Shown here: positions 54,701-62,598 of the stretch, one piece after another
Layout of the letters: every line of letters starts with the position of its first letter
Numbering within the stretch: position 1 is the stretch's first letter
Origin: Lachnospiraceae bacterium
GTDB taxonomy: Bacteria; Bacillota; Clostridia; Lachnospirales; Lachnospiraceae
Assembly (NCBI GenBank): GCA_029067085.1
Contig: JAIEFE010000015.1
Location: 367,633-431,632 of the forward strand
Direction of reading: 5' to 3'
DNA length: 64,000 nucleotides
Notes under the pieces: generated by a model
The model's input: the letters and a program-made list of their open reading frames with translations, nothing else
Databases searched by the model: none
Told to the model about the DNA's origin: nothing
Position numbers and translations under genes: made by a program

Positions 54701-54856
54701 GCGCGGCAGCTTAAAGCTTTCCAGATATTTATGCAGCGTCTGTGCCACAAAACTGTCCGGCTGTGTATGCCGGTAACTGATAAAGGCATCATACTGCCAT
54801 TCCTGCGCTGTGGTTATATCTTTTCCTTCTTTTTTATTCACCTTTTTTTTCCTCAT
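51710..54856 (-). CDS. TIR domain - membrane helix - beta-propeller protein
   Basis: 1048 residues. An N-terminal TIR domain begins at YDAFISYRH (22-30) and has the NADase-type WCRKE motif, Glu118 being the likely catalytic residue. A membrane segment lies near 218-242. The remaining 800 residues are beta-rich with WD40/PQQ-like repeats (GRLTVWES, LWSFEVSGNWLY, KLMWTFED), probably a sensor domain on the other side of the membrane. It may destroy NAD+ on activation. It overlaps the upstream DHH gene by 23 bases. The ATG at 54856 lacks a ribosome site; GTG at 54841 (GAGG upstream) is an alternative. Confidence 0.82.
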   Translation of the reverse strand: MRKKKVNKKEGKDITTAQEWQYDAFISYRHTQPDSFVAQTLHKYLESFKLPRSVVRHKEEQSNENRIKTRIHRVFRDREELPLVSNLADPITEALEHSEYLIVICSPRLNESMWCRKEIETFIQMHDREHVLAVLVEGEPETSFPEELLFREEKEYQTDGSVISKRVPVEPLAADVRGNTNREIRRKIKSELLRLAAPMFSCSYDDLKQRHREQRMRKVILTSVSASVICLLIGLVSTAAALKIQHQSRQIQENARLIYEQSEVIEAQYEESRIRVTEAHAREALGFLEEGNRMLGLAEGVMAYQNYMSEADNEEQMAADCPSQLMYSLTELLYLYENDTRIKPDRILEAQSIIRFMKVSPEGGRVMALGDSGRLTVWESLHESNMVSFRPEGVNLSWECQAGFLSEDRILYPQKNEISQEEEICVQNLETKEIKTYPCVSYEGVVPIPEKEVFLVVEREGCYLVGADGKTADRLQWEQLEEGLYAQNGFESEQMVTEDGRILVALELVSRSSGKRIAVLEYHADTGEKPEVSLYPIDHEYIGSLCLEDGSYQHGADLLYVTSNYSERSNSSVTTATTGGRLQAFDLSGQKLLWSFEVSGNWLYDVGFARKEGSSYLLCQKYGEALLLDRRDGTLIDTISFGTEVVKTGSYTNTDDFMAFTRDGEWHYLDTERMEDMTGVTFSDCTSSNVKDFAMGDGYCVTLPYNSNRITVYRRMCGEGTEVFHEGEETYRMARLGADGKLLAAARLDDEFLTCVEMFDTAEKKLMWTFEDTAYCETMAFGDFNGDGTESLLVVTRDAYHIIDSANGNVLRTVAFEDNGMEYLGIDRNAGVLSMQDHYTLYGYRLSDGELLYEEALSDGITAVCNGRSFYAVASKETDSLLFYEMGKEGVYIDPLLDGMDVEYLETIFFDEDDDDLYLVYKDGRVLIYFVNWDTGDDVDFCGGRGKYEGLSAMMMRYEAAEGADFGFLCGSGDAYQIDMREGQMYSKRSYIRGYLAYDAASQTLYLHNGGRIYTSPLYSLEETVDLAKKALGDSSYWNYQEAWEKNF

Positions 54857-56381
54857 ACGTCTTAAAGAAAATATCCCGCTCTACAACATAGATATCATGT
54901 TTATCGTCGCAGCGAACCGCCAGGTAATCTCCCGGCCTTCCCAGCATATACTTCTCCTCATCCCAGGCGGTAAAAATCTTGACCCTTTCAGTCAATTCTC
55001 TGGCATGTATATGCGTACCGCCACTCGCAATACAGATCTTTGCGTGGTCGATCAGTTTCATTACCTCTCCTGTAGAGCGGTTATGGATTGTCGGCTCATA
55101 CAGAAGGCTGCACTGTTCATGATCCTCACATTCATGATAAGGTCTCTGCGTCGCCTCGTAAGTCCTGGTAAAGCGTTCCCGGCGGTTGGGATATACCTCC
55201 CCTTTGATTCCGACCATAATGATCAAATCCTCCTCCACCACCATATCCACGTCCCCTTCCAGCGTCCGGATCGTGATGGGTGTACCGAGCGGCAGCACTT
55301 CCTTTGCCACCACATAACCGAGCGGAATCGGCTTTTTCACAAAGGAGTGCATATCTGTCAGATCAATATCGTATTCTTTCGCATAAATGACCTGACAGTG
55401 ATCGAAATAATCATTGAGTCGTTCGCTGAAAAAAGCTTCCGAATGCAGAGTCGGATAAGCATCCTCATAGAGTGTCATATTGATGAAACCGCCTGCCTTC
55501 TCCCGATGGCCGCCCCCGGAACCTACGCTCTCCGCCAGAAAAGCCGCCAGTTCATTCGCCTGAACCTCTTTCACACAGCTGCGGACAGAGAATTTATAAC
55601 CGTCCCCGGTCTCATTGTAAACCACACAGCAATAAACTTCCGCCACCTGAATCAGAAAATCACTGATCAATCCCAGAATATTCGGATCACAGGGCTTGGA
55701 CTTGATGATCGCATAGTTATAGTCATCGTTATAGATATACCGGATCATAGCCACCCCTGCCACTTCCATCTCCTGCAGGGAGAGATTGGAGTTGCGGAAT
55801 AATGTGATCAGTGACTTATCCACGGGAACCGCTTCCCGCATATCCATATCCAGCGGATTAAATATCTCCGCAAATTGATTGGTATCCGTAAATAAGCCAT
55901 AGTACAATGCCGTACCCAGCTTGATATCTTTTATTTCGTAACCGGCTCTGCACAGCATCTGCCACACCAGCGTGGAGCAGCTTCCCACATGAGGGTTGAT
56001 CTCGCTCAGTTCTGCCTGTTCCGTCTCTATCTGATGATGGTCGATGACCGCCACCTGCTCCGTGGGAAACTTCACAACATTGCCTCCGCCGTACTGACAA
56101 TCCACCGTGATCAAAAGTCCCGGCAGCTTTCCGTCTGACTGTGCCTGTGCATAAGCCGCCGCATTTTCTATATGTGTGATGGGAATATCCAGATGCTCCA
56201 GCATCAACAGCAGATTCGGTTTTTGTATCTTATTCCTGCCGCCGTAAATCAGATGAGCCCGTCTGCCTCTGGATTCAAAATAGCGGCAGAGTCCAAACCC
56301 TGCCGCTATGGCGTCCGCATCGGGATTATCGTGGCATTGTACTGTGATCGGATCATATTCTACAAGTTCTTCCAGCCTCAT
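54834..56381 (-). CDS. DHH-DHHA1 phosphoesterase with two PGDYx-like C-terminal repeats
   Basis: 515 residues. N-terminal DHH domain: HDNPDADAIAAGFG, then the DHH signature VIDHHQIE and GSCSTLVWQ. The DHHA1 motif SGGGHREKAGGF near residue 300 completes an NrnA/GdpP-type catalytic core. The last 190 residues hold two related segments, one ending YPNRRERFTRTYE and one containing GRPGDYLAV and ending VVERDIFFKTYE. Likely substrates are small oligonucleotides, pAp or cyclic dinucleotide products. It precedes and overlaps the TIR gene. Confidence 0.82.
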   Translation of the reverse strand: MRLEELVEYDPITVQCHDNPDADAIAAGFGLCRYFESRGRRAHLIYGGRNKIQKPNLLLMLEHLDIPITHIENAAAYAQAQSDGKLPGLLITVDCQYGGGNVVKFPTEQVAVIDHHQIETEQAELSEINPHVGSCSTLVWQMLCRAGYEIKDIKLGTALYYGLFTDTNQFAEIFNPLDMDMREAVPVDKSLITLFRNSNLSLQEMEVAGVAMIRYIYNDDYNYAIIKSKPCDPNILGLISDFLIQVAEVYCCVVYNETGDGYKFSVRSCVKEVQANELAAFLAESVGSGGGHREKAGGFINMTLYEDAYPTLHSEAFFSERLNDYFDHCQVIYAKEYDIDLTDMHSFVKKPIPLGYVVAKEVLPLGTPITIRTLEGDVDMVVEEDLIIMVGIKGEVYPNRRERFTRTYEATQRPYHECEDHEQCSLLYEPTIHNRSTGEVMKLIDHAKICIASGGTHIHARELTERVKIFTAWDEEKYMLGRPGDYLAVRCDDKHDIYVVERDIFFKTYEEKKGE

Positions 56382-56402
56382 CTTACCCTTTTCTCCTTCC
56401 TG

Positions 56403-56690
56403 TTAATTTCGGTCAGGTTCTCCCGCATTCATATCCGTGTACATGTCAAGAAGTCCCACCGTTTCGGAGGCAGGCCTCCCGTAGACATTACAACATTTAT
56501 GGGACACATTTTTGACCTCATCGCTCTCTTCATCAAAGGTAATACTCATGCGGTATACGCCCTGCTCAGATTCCGCATCCAGATGCCGCATGATCTCCTC
56601 GATCATATCTGCGTCCTTCTCCTTTTGCGTCTGCTCTATGCCCTTTTTCTTATCCATAGCCGTCTGCCCTGTGTCCTTTCTCTTATCCAT
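56403..56690 (-). CDS. Small charged hypothetical protein
   Basis: 95 residues from the ATG at 56688-56690 (AAGGGGG upstream); the longer open frame begins at a TTG. It opens with a near-duplicated segment (MDKRKDTGQTA, MDKKKGIEQTQ). The middle is helical, and the C-terminal half has CCNVYGRPASE, with a Cys pair. No family is recognised. It sits between the membrane-anchored protein gene and the DHH gene on the same strand with gaps under 60 bases, so it is part of that operon. Confidence 0.6.
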   Translation of the reverse strand: MDKRKDTGQTAMDKKKGIEQTQKEKDADMIEEIMRHLDAESEQGVYRMSITFDEESDEVKNVSHKCCNVYGRPASETVGLLDMYTDMNAGEPDRN

Positions 56691-56743
56691 AGCTGCCTGT
56701 ATCCCCCTTAGAAACTGCTTTCCCAAAGTATTTGCGGCGGATA

Positions 56744-58270
56744 TTACCAGAGATAATCCATGGCCGCTTCCCAGAGATAACCGTATTCCCGGTCAATCTT
56801 CTCAAGAATCTCGATCCACTCTTCCCCGTCCATATCAAAAAAAGCGGTTTTGGGCTTTGCAATTCTCTCCACACGCCTTGACAGGGGAGCAAGCTCGATC
56901 TTACCCCTGATCTTTAAAGCTTCCTCCCCGTCTATCTGGAGAATAACTTCATCCAGATCCAGATCAAAGCGTTCTCCTTTCTCTATATGGGAAAAATCTC
57001 CCGATGCCTCTAAAGCGATTTCATCTCCCTGAAGCCTGGCATTCGCCTTTGACGCAAAGCTGTTCTTTGGCGCATTATACGAAAGATCCCAGCCAAGCTT
57101 CATCGTTTCCTTTTTCCCATCATTTAAGAAGCTGTATTTCGCTTCCGATTCCATTCGATACTCGCCCTGCTCCAGACTGCGGACCACCTGCCAGAGAATC
57201 TCATCCTCTCTGGGCTTCTCTCCGGCCTTATTTTCAAAGAAGAGTCTTCCCTGCATTTTCTCAAGACTGTTCTCTCCTCCCAGGAAATAAATGTCGCCGT
57301 CTAAATGCATGGCCCCCTTGCAAAGGGAGAGCGGTTTTTCGAGACGAATACACCCGATCCTGTCCGTCCCGTCCATCTCCAGAAGAAAGCTGATCTTTTC
57401 CGGTCCTGAGACCACATCAAAATAACTCAAGATCCCCATGATCTCCTCGCGTCCAAAAACGGAGGCATCTACATAGTCATACAGAATCTGTCTGATCAGT
57501 TCGTTGAAATAAAGTCCGTCAAAACTGATCCGGTATGTATCCTGTCCGGCGGCTTCCATCATCATATGCCGGCGGCAGGCTTCTATTTCTCCGGCATAAC
57601 GGTTTAAAAAAGCTTTTCCTACACCATCCTCATCCTCAAAAAACCAGGGCTGCGAGAACAGGTCGATTGTAAAATCATCCCCCTGTGCTTCGCCAAACAT
57701 CCAGTCGTCCGCCCACATGGAACGATTATACTGTGCAAGCACATTCTCATTTTCCAGATACAGATCCTCCAAAAAGAGCTCCGGTATCGAAAAGCAGACA
57801 TTTTCCCTGTCCGCGTAAATATCTACGTGCCCGAGCTCATAGTTCCTTATGCTGACAGCCGTCGAGGCGGACATCTCCTTATCTCTTCTGTCCTTCGCAT
57901 AGACTGTGTCCACACCCACCGTAACTTCTCCAAAATAACTGTCGAACGTGACGTTCAACTTGGTATCCACCTGAGAGCCCTCGGTGAAGAGCATTCGACA
58001 AAGCGCTTCCGAGCCCAGTTTTTCTTCCATGGGATTTCTCAACGCCTGTGCCTCTTTCGCCAGCCTCATAAAACCCCTTCTGATTCGGTAAGATGCCGAA
58101 TGCGTGTAAGAAAACCACAGGATAGCTGCGAGCAATGTAATTGCAGCGATCACAGATATAAGAATGATACGATTCCTCTTTCTGTGATCCGGCTGCGGCA
58201 GATAAGGCTGCATCAAGGGCCCGAAGCTTCTTGCCGGCGGCATTTGCGGTTGTATCTGATAGTTGTTCAT
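56744..58270 (-). CDS. Membrane-anchored extracytoplasmic protein, unknown
   Basis: 508 residues with a Pro/Gln-rich cytoplasmic N-terminus (MNNYQIQPQMPPARSFG), one membrane helix near residues 34-52 (IILISVIAAITLLAAILWF), and a large, probably extracellular, beta-rich domain. Repeated motifs such as FSHIEKGERFDLDLDEV and acidic patches are visible but match no family I recognise. It is the first gene of the operon with the small charged protein, the DHH phosphoesterase and the TIR protein. AAAAGGAAC upstream of the ATG. Confidence 0.7.
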   Translation of the reverse strand: MNNYQIQPQMPPARSFGPLMQPYLPQPDHRKRNRIILISVIAAITLLAAILWFSYTHSASYRIRRGFMRLAKEAQALRNPMEEKLGSEALCRMLFTEGSQVDTKLNVTFDSYFGEVTVGVDTVYAKDRRDKEMSASTAVSIRNYELGHVDIYADRENVCFSIPELFLEDLYLENENVLAQYNRSMWADDWMFGEAQGDDFTIDLFSQPWFFEDEDGVGKAFLNRYAGEIEACRRHMMMEAAGQDTYRISFDGLYFNELIRQILYDYVDASVFGREEIMGILSYFDVVSGPEKISFLLEMDGTDRIGCIRLEKPLSLCKGAMHLDGDIYFLGGENSLEKMQGRLFFENKAGEKPREDEILWQVVRSLEQGEYRMESEAKYSFLNDGKKETMKLGWDLSYNAPKNSFASKANARLQGDEIALEASGDFSHIEKGERFDLDLDEVILQIDGEEALKIRGKIELAPLSRRVERIAKPKTAFFDMDGEEWIEILEKIDREYGYLWEAAMDYLW

Positions 58271-58329
58271 GGTTTGTTCCTTTTCATTTTGTATTCACTC
58301 AAATTTATACTATCATATCTTTACACAAA

Positions 58330-58377
58330 ACAAAATAACAAAATGCGGAAACATCCGCTTTCACAGACATTTCCGCA
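58330..58377 (-). terminator. Terminator of the butyrate operon
   Basis: On the minus strand TGCGGAAA (58370-58377) pairs with TTTCCGCA (58344-58351), followed by TTTTGTTATTTTG. It lies 90 bases downstream of etfA. Confidence 0.85.
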
Positions 58378-58417
58378 CATCTTATATTTCATATCACGCT
58401 GAGGTTGCTCAATCTAC

Positions 58418-58470
58418 CGAGGTTGCGTAGCAAACTCGAGATCGACGGAGCGCAAGCTACGCTCGATCGG
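58418..58470. repeat. Double hairpin directly after the etfA stop codon
   Basis: CGAGGTTGC, loop GTA, GCAAACTCG (58418-58438), then a GATCGA/TCGATC stem with internal GC-rich pairs (58440-58468). The layout and the bases next to the stop (TAACCGAT) match the element after clpX, though the inner stems differ. Confidence 0.65.
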
Positions 58471-59517
58471 TTATTTTGCAGCAGCGATCTCCGCCTTAAG
58501 AGCCTCTGTCAGCTTGGGAACGATCTTGTTCAGGTCGCCTACCACGCCGTAGTCAGCCACATCAAAGATCGGTGCATCCGCATCCTTGTTGATAGCGATG
58601 ATGATATCGGATTCCTCCATACCTGCCACGTGCTGGATCGCACCGGAAATACCGATTGCGAAGTATACGTTCGGGCGAACCGTCTTACCGGTCTGGCCCA
58701 CCTGCAGATCCTTCGGCTTCCAGCCGGAATCTACTACAGCACGGGAACAGCTTACGGTACCGCCAAGCACCTCTGCCAGATCCTCCAGAATCTTGAAGTT
58801 CTCCGGGCTGCCAACGCCACGGCCGCCGGATACCAGGATCTTCGCATCCATGATATCTACCGTCTCAGCCACAGACTTCACGATATCCATGATCTCCACA
58901 TACTTATTGTCGGGAGTAAAGCCGGGATTGTACTCCTCCACATTTGCCTTTGCACCCTTGATCGGATCGATCTTCTGCATAACGCCTGCACGAACCGTTG
59001 CCATCTGAGGACGGTTGTAAGGACAAGCGATGGTAGCGATGGTGTTACCGCCGAATGCCGGACGGGTCATCAGCAGCTGGTTATGTAACTGCTCCTGTCC
59101 GGGAACTGCCTGTAACGGGAAATCACCGATCTCAAGAACGGTACAGTCTGCTGTCAGACCGGTAGCCACTCTCGCAGATACTCTCGGGCCCAGATCTCTG
59201 CCGATCGCTGTAGCGCCTACCAGCATGATCTCGGGTTTATACTTGTTGATGACAGATGCCAGCGCATGTGCGTAGGGCTCCGTTCTGTAATCTTTTAACT
59301 CGGGGTCATCTACCACGATAACCTTGTCTGCACCATATTCAGCAAGCTGATCAGCAAGACCCTTAACGCCTGAACCGATCAACACAGCCGTAACATCCGT
59401 ACTTAAATCTTTCGCGAGGTCTTTCGCTTTGCCGAGCAGCTCGAAAGCGATGCTGCTGATCTCGTTGTCCACCTGCTGCGCAAAGACATATACACCCTTG
59501 TATTCTTCTAAATTCAT
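58471..59517 (-). CDS. etfA: Electron transfer flavoprotein alpha subunit
   Basis: 348 residues from the ATG at 59515-59517 (AGAGG upstream). The C-terminal FAD-binding domain has LVSGGRGVGSPENFK, SRAVVDSGW, QVGQTGKTVRPNVYFAIGIS and INKDADAPIFDVADYGVVGD. Together with EtfB it carries electrons for butyryl-CoA dehydrogenase and allows electron bifurcation to ferredoxin in butyrate-producing Clostridia. It is the last gene of the operon and is followed by a double hairpin and a terminator. Confidence 0.97.
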   Translation of the reverse strand: MNLEEYKGVYVFAQQVDNEISSIAFELLGKAKDLAKDLSTDVTAVLIGSGVKGLADQLAEYGADKVIVVDDPELKDYRTEPYAHALASVINKYKPEIMLVGATAIGRDLGPRVSARVATGLTADCTVLEIGDFPLQAVPGQEQLHNQLLMTRPAFGGNTIATIACPYNRPQMATVRAGVMQKIDPIKGAKANVEEYNPGFTPDNKYVEIMDIVKSVAETVDIMDAKILVSGGRGVGSPENFKILEDLAEVLGGTVSCSRAVVDSGWKPKDLQVGQTGKTVRPNVYFAIGISGAIQHVAGMEESDIIIAINKDADAPIFDVADYGVVGDLNKIVPKLTEALKAEIAAAK

Positions 59518-59559
59518 TTTATACCTCTTTCTGCGCACTCGTTTTACGCGTATTCTTTA

Positions 59560-60342
59560 TTAAATAACGTGTTTAACCTTCAACTTGTCAACGATGTAGC
59601 TTACCGACTCGTCGGGATCAAGGGAAACCTTCTCGCCGGCACCCTTTCTCACCTTATCGGAAGCCTTCGCGATCTTGGTCGGGGATCCCTTCAGACCCAG
59701 ATTCGCATCGTCAACATCTTTCAGATCCGCTCTGCCCCATACGGTGATCTCCTGCTTGTAAGCATCAAAGATACCACCGGGTGTCATATAACGGGGCTCA
59801 TTCAGCTCAGAAAGAGCAGTGATCAGACAAGGCATTTTAGCCTTAACCACATGATATCTGTCCTCATACTGACGCTCTACAATTACGCTGTCGCCCTCGA
59901 TCTTAATATTCTGCGCGTAAGAAATAACAGGAATGTCAAGATGCTCGGAAATCTGAGGTCCAACCTGTGCGGTATCACCATCGATTGCCTGACGGCCGGT
60001 GATGATCAGATCATACTCCAGATTTCTGATCGCACCTGCAAGTGTGGTGGAAGTTGCCCATGTATCAGCGCCGCCCAGCACTCTGTCTGTCACAAGCACA
60101 CCTTTGTCTGCGCCCATAGCCATCGCCTCGCGCAGAACCTCTTCAGCCTTGGGAAGACCCATCGTTACAACCGTTACCTCTGCACCATACTGATCCTTTA
60201 ATCTGAGTGCCGCTTCCAGACCTGCTTTATCATCAGGGTTCATGATGGTCAGCATAGCGCCTCTGTCAAGAGTTCCGTCCGGATTAAACTTAACGCCGCC
60301 TGCGGTATCAGGAACCTGTTTCACACAAACCACAATTTTCAT
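59560..60342 (-). CDS. etfB: Electron transfer flavoprotein beta subunit
   Basis: 260 residues. VCVKQVPDTAGGVKFNPDGT at the N-terminus, IMNPDDKAGLEAALRLKDQY, GRQAIDGDTAQVGPQISEHL and the closing KASDKVRKGAGEK are typical of the bifurcating, Clostridia-type EtfB, which binds the second FAD. It is separated from bcd by a 172-base structured spacer and from etfA by 42 bases. GGAGAG upstream. Confidence 0.97.
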   Translation of the reverse strand: MKIVVCVKQVPDTAGGVKFNPDGTLDRGAMLTIMNPDDKAGLEAALRLKDQYGAEVTVVTMGLPKAEEVLREAMAMGADKGVLVTDRVLGGADTWATSTTLAGAIRNLEYDLIITGRQAIDGDTAQVGPQISEHLDIPVISYAQNIKIEGDSVIVERQYEDRYHVVKAKMPCLITALSELNEPRYMTPGGIFDAYKQEITVWGRADLKDVDDANLGLKGSPTKIAKASDKVRKGAGEKVSLDPDESVSYIVDKLKVKHVI

Positions 60343-60400
60343 TGTATTTCTCTCCTTATTATTTTTTTGTCTATGCCAGCTTTATCGTAAGCCGGCACTC

Positions 60401-60509
60401 GAAAATACTACGTATTTTCTCGTTCGCGGTGCTGCGCTGCACCGCTCTTATAATTTGTCTTTCGCATCTGCTCCTGCAAGCAGGACATCTGCGCAATTCA
60501 AATTATAAG
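60401..60509 (-). other. Structured RNA element between bcd and etfB
   Basis: Nested and consecutive stems: CTTATAATTTG (60447-60457) with CAAATTATAAG (60499-60509), enclosing TCCTGC-AA-GCAGGA (60472-60485); GCGGTGC with GCACCGC (60426-60445); GAAAATAC-TAC-GTATTTTC (60401-60419). All are perfect. There is no poly-U, so it is not a simple terminator. Confidence 0.75.
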
Positions 60510-60514
60510 CCGTC

Positions 60515-61666
60515 TTACTTGAGCAGTGCGCCGGAAATGACCATTCTCTGCACTTCGCTGGTGCCCTCGTAGATCTCCGTGATCTTCGCATCACGCATCA
60601 TACGCTCAACATCGTACTCTCTGATATAGCCGTAACCGCCGTGCAGCTGAACCGCCTTTGTAGTCACTTCCATAGCTACCTCTGCAGCGTAAAGTTTTGC
60701 CTTGGCAGCCTCAACAGAGTATACCTTCTGTGTAGCCTTCGCCATTGCAGCCTTGTACACTAACAGCTGTGCAGCCTCAACCTTGGTAGCCATGTCAGCA
60801 AGCTGGAACTGTGTGTTCTGGAATGCGCCGATTGCTCTGCCGAACTGTTTTCTCTCCTTCACATAAGCGATGGTGTTCTCCAGTGCACCCTCTGCCAGGC
60901 CCAGTGCCTGAGAAGCGATACCGATACGGCCGCCGTCCAGTGTGTGCATTGCAATGTTGAAGCCCTTGCCCTGCTGACCCAGCATATTGTCCTTCGGGAT
61001 ACGGCAGTCTGTGAAGATCAGCTCGTAGGTGGATGAACCACGGATACCCATCTTCTTCTCCTTCGTACCGAAGGTGAAGCCGGGAGTCCCTTTCTCCACG
61101 ATAAATGCGGAAATCTCTTTCTGCATGCGGCCGCGCTTCTCAACCGTGCCTGTGATCGCAAAAATGACATAAACGTCAGCTTCTTTACCGTTGGTAATGA
61201 AGCACTTGGAACCATTTAATACCCACTCATCGCCGTCAAGCACAGCCTTGGTCTGCTGACCCTGCGCATCTGTGCCGGCACCGGGCTCAGTCAGGCCGAA
61301 TGCGCCCAGCTTCTCGCCCTTTGCAAGGGGTACCAGATATTTCTGCTTCTGCTCTTCCGTACCGTAGGTCATGATCGGGTCGCAGCACAGAGAGGTATGT
61401 GCGGAAACGATAACGCCTGTGGTACCGCATACCTTGGAGAGCTCCTCTACGCACATAGCATATGTAAGAGGATCACAGCCCTGTCCGCCGTACTCCTTGG
61501 GAACAGGAATTCCGAGAAAGCCTAACTTAGCCATCTTCTCGACAGTCTCTCTCGGGAAAACCTCTGTCTCGTCCACTTCCTGAGCGAGAGGTTTTACTTC
61601 TTTTTCAGCGAACTCTTTGAACAGAGCTCTCGCCATTTCATGTTCTTTGCTTAAAGTAAAATCCAT
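60515..61666 (-). CDS. bcd: Butyryl-CoA (short-chain acyl-CoA) dehydrogenase
   Basis: 383 residues, the standard length. FGLTEPGAGTDAQGQQT and GSKCFITNGKEADVYV line the FAD and substrate pocket; ITEIYEGTSEVQRMVI carries the catalytic base Glu367. Reduces crotonyl-CoA to butyryl-CoA, coupled to Etf. Third-from-last gene of the thl-crt-hbd-bcd-etfB-etfA order. GGAGG upstream of the ATG. Confidence 0.97.
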   Translation of the reverse strand: MDFTLSKEHEMARALFKEFAEKEVKPLAQEVDETEVFPRETVEKMAKLGFLGIPVPKEYGGQGCDPLTYAMCVEELSKVCGTTGVIVSAHTSLCCDPIMTYGTEEQKQKYLVPLAKGEKLGAFGLTEPGAGTDAQGQQTKAVLDGDEWVLNGSKCFITNGKEADVYVIFAITGTVEKRGRMQKEISAFIVEKGTPGFTFGTKEKKMGIRGSSTYELIFTDCRIPKDNMLGQQGKGFNIAMHTLDGGRIGIASQALGLAEGALENTIAYVKERKQFGRAIGAFQNTQFQLADMATKVEAAQLLVYKAAMAKATQKVYSVEAAKAKLYAAEVAMEVTTKAVQLHGGYGYIREYDVERMMRDAKITEIYEGTSEVQRMVISGALLK

Positions 61667-61735
61667 GATCTTTTATTCCTCCATGTTTTATTTTGTACAA
61701 CTTAAAATATGATAAGCAGACTCGAAATGTTGTGC

Positions 61736-62575
61736 TTATTTCGAATAATCGAAGAAGCCAACGCCTGTCTTTCTGCCGAGCTTCTTCTCCTCCACCATCT
61801 TCTTAAGAAGCGGCTGAGGTGCATACTTCTCATCCTTTGTCTCATTGTAGAGCACTTCCATGATAGCCAGGCAGATATCCAGGCCGATCAGATCGCCAAG
61901 GTGCAGCGGTCCCATGGGATGAGATGCGCCGAGCTGCATCGCTACGTCGATATCCTCTGCGGAAGCGGTGCCTGCATCCAGCACACCGATTGCCTCGTTG
62001 ATCATCGGGATCAGGATTCTGTTCACCACGAAGCCGGGAGCTTCCTTCACCTGTACAGGTGTCTTACCGATCTCTTCAGCGATCTTGGTGATCTTGTCCA
62101 CCATATCCTGAGGGGTGTTCTCGCCTCTGATCACCTCTACCAGTTTCATTCTGTCAGCCGGGTTAAAGAAGTGCATACCGATCATCGGTCTGTCCAGACC
62201 CTCGCCGATCTTGGTGATGGAAAGGGAAGATGTATTGGATGCAAACATGCAGTCCTTCTTCACGATACCCATCAGCTCTTTGAAGATCGCCTGCTTAATA
62301 TCCATCTTCTCAAGCGCCACTTCCACGATCAGATCACAGTCTGTGCAGATGCCGTTAAGACCGGTGGTGATCTTACCCATGACCTCGTCAGCCTTCTCCT
62401 GGGTGATCTTCTCCTTGCTTACCAGAAAGTTCATGTTTTTCTGAATTTTTGCCTTTCCGCCCTCGGCATACTCTTCCTTGATGTCACAGAGGCATACCTC
62501 ATAACCGTCTGTCATGGCAAATGCCTGTGCAATACCGGAACCCATGGTTCCTGCACCGATAATACCTACTTTCAT
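61736..62575 (-). CDS. hbd: 3-hydroxybutyryl-CoA dehydrogenase
   Basis: 279 residues. The NAD(P)-binding loop GIIGAGTMGSGIAQAF opens the Rossmann fold; the catalytic His is in IGMHFFNPADRMKLVEVI, with ASNTSSLSIT upstream and the helical dimerisation domain (GFVVNRILIPMINEA) at the end. Converts acetoacetyl-CoA to 3-hydroxybutyryl-CoA. GGAGG upstream; 70 bases before bcd. Confidence 0.97.
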   Translation of the reverse strand: MKVGIIGAGTMGSGIAQAFAMTDGYEVCLCDIKEEYAEGGKAKIQKNMNFLVSKEKITQEKADEVMGKITTGLNGICTDCDLIVEVALEKMDIKQAIFKELMGIVKKDCMFASNTSSLSITKIGEGLDRPMIGMHFFNPADRMKLVEVIRGENTPQDMVDKITKIAEEIGKTPVQVKEAPGFVVNRILIPMINEAIGVLDAGTASAEDIDVAMQLGASHPMGPLHLGDLIGLDICLAIMEVLYNETKDEKYAPQPLLKKMVEEKKLGRKTGVGFFDYSK

Positions 62576-62598
62576 TGTAATTCCTCCTTACCTGCTTT

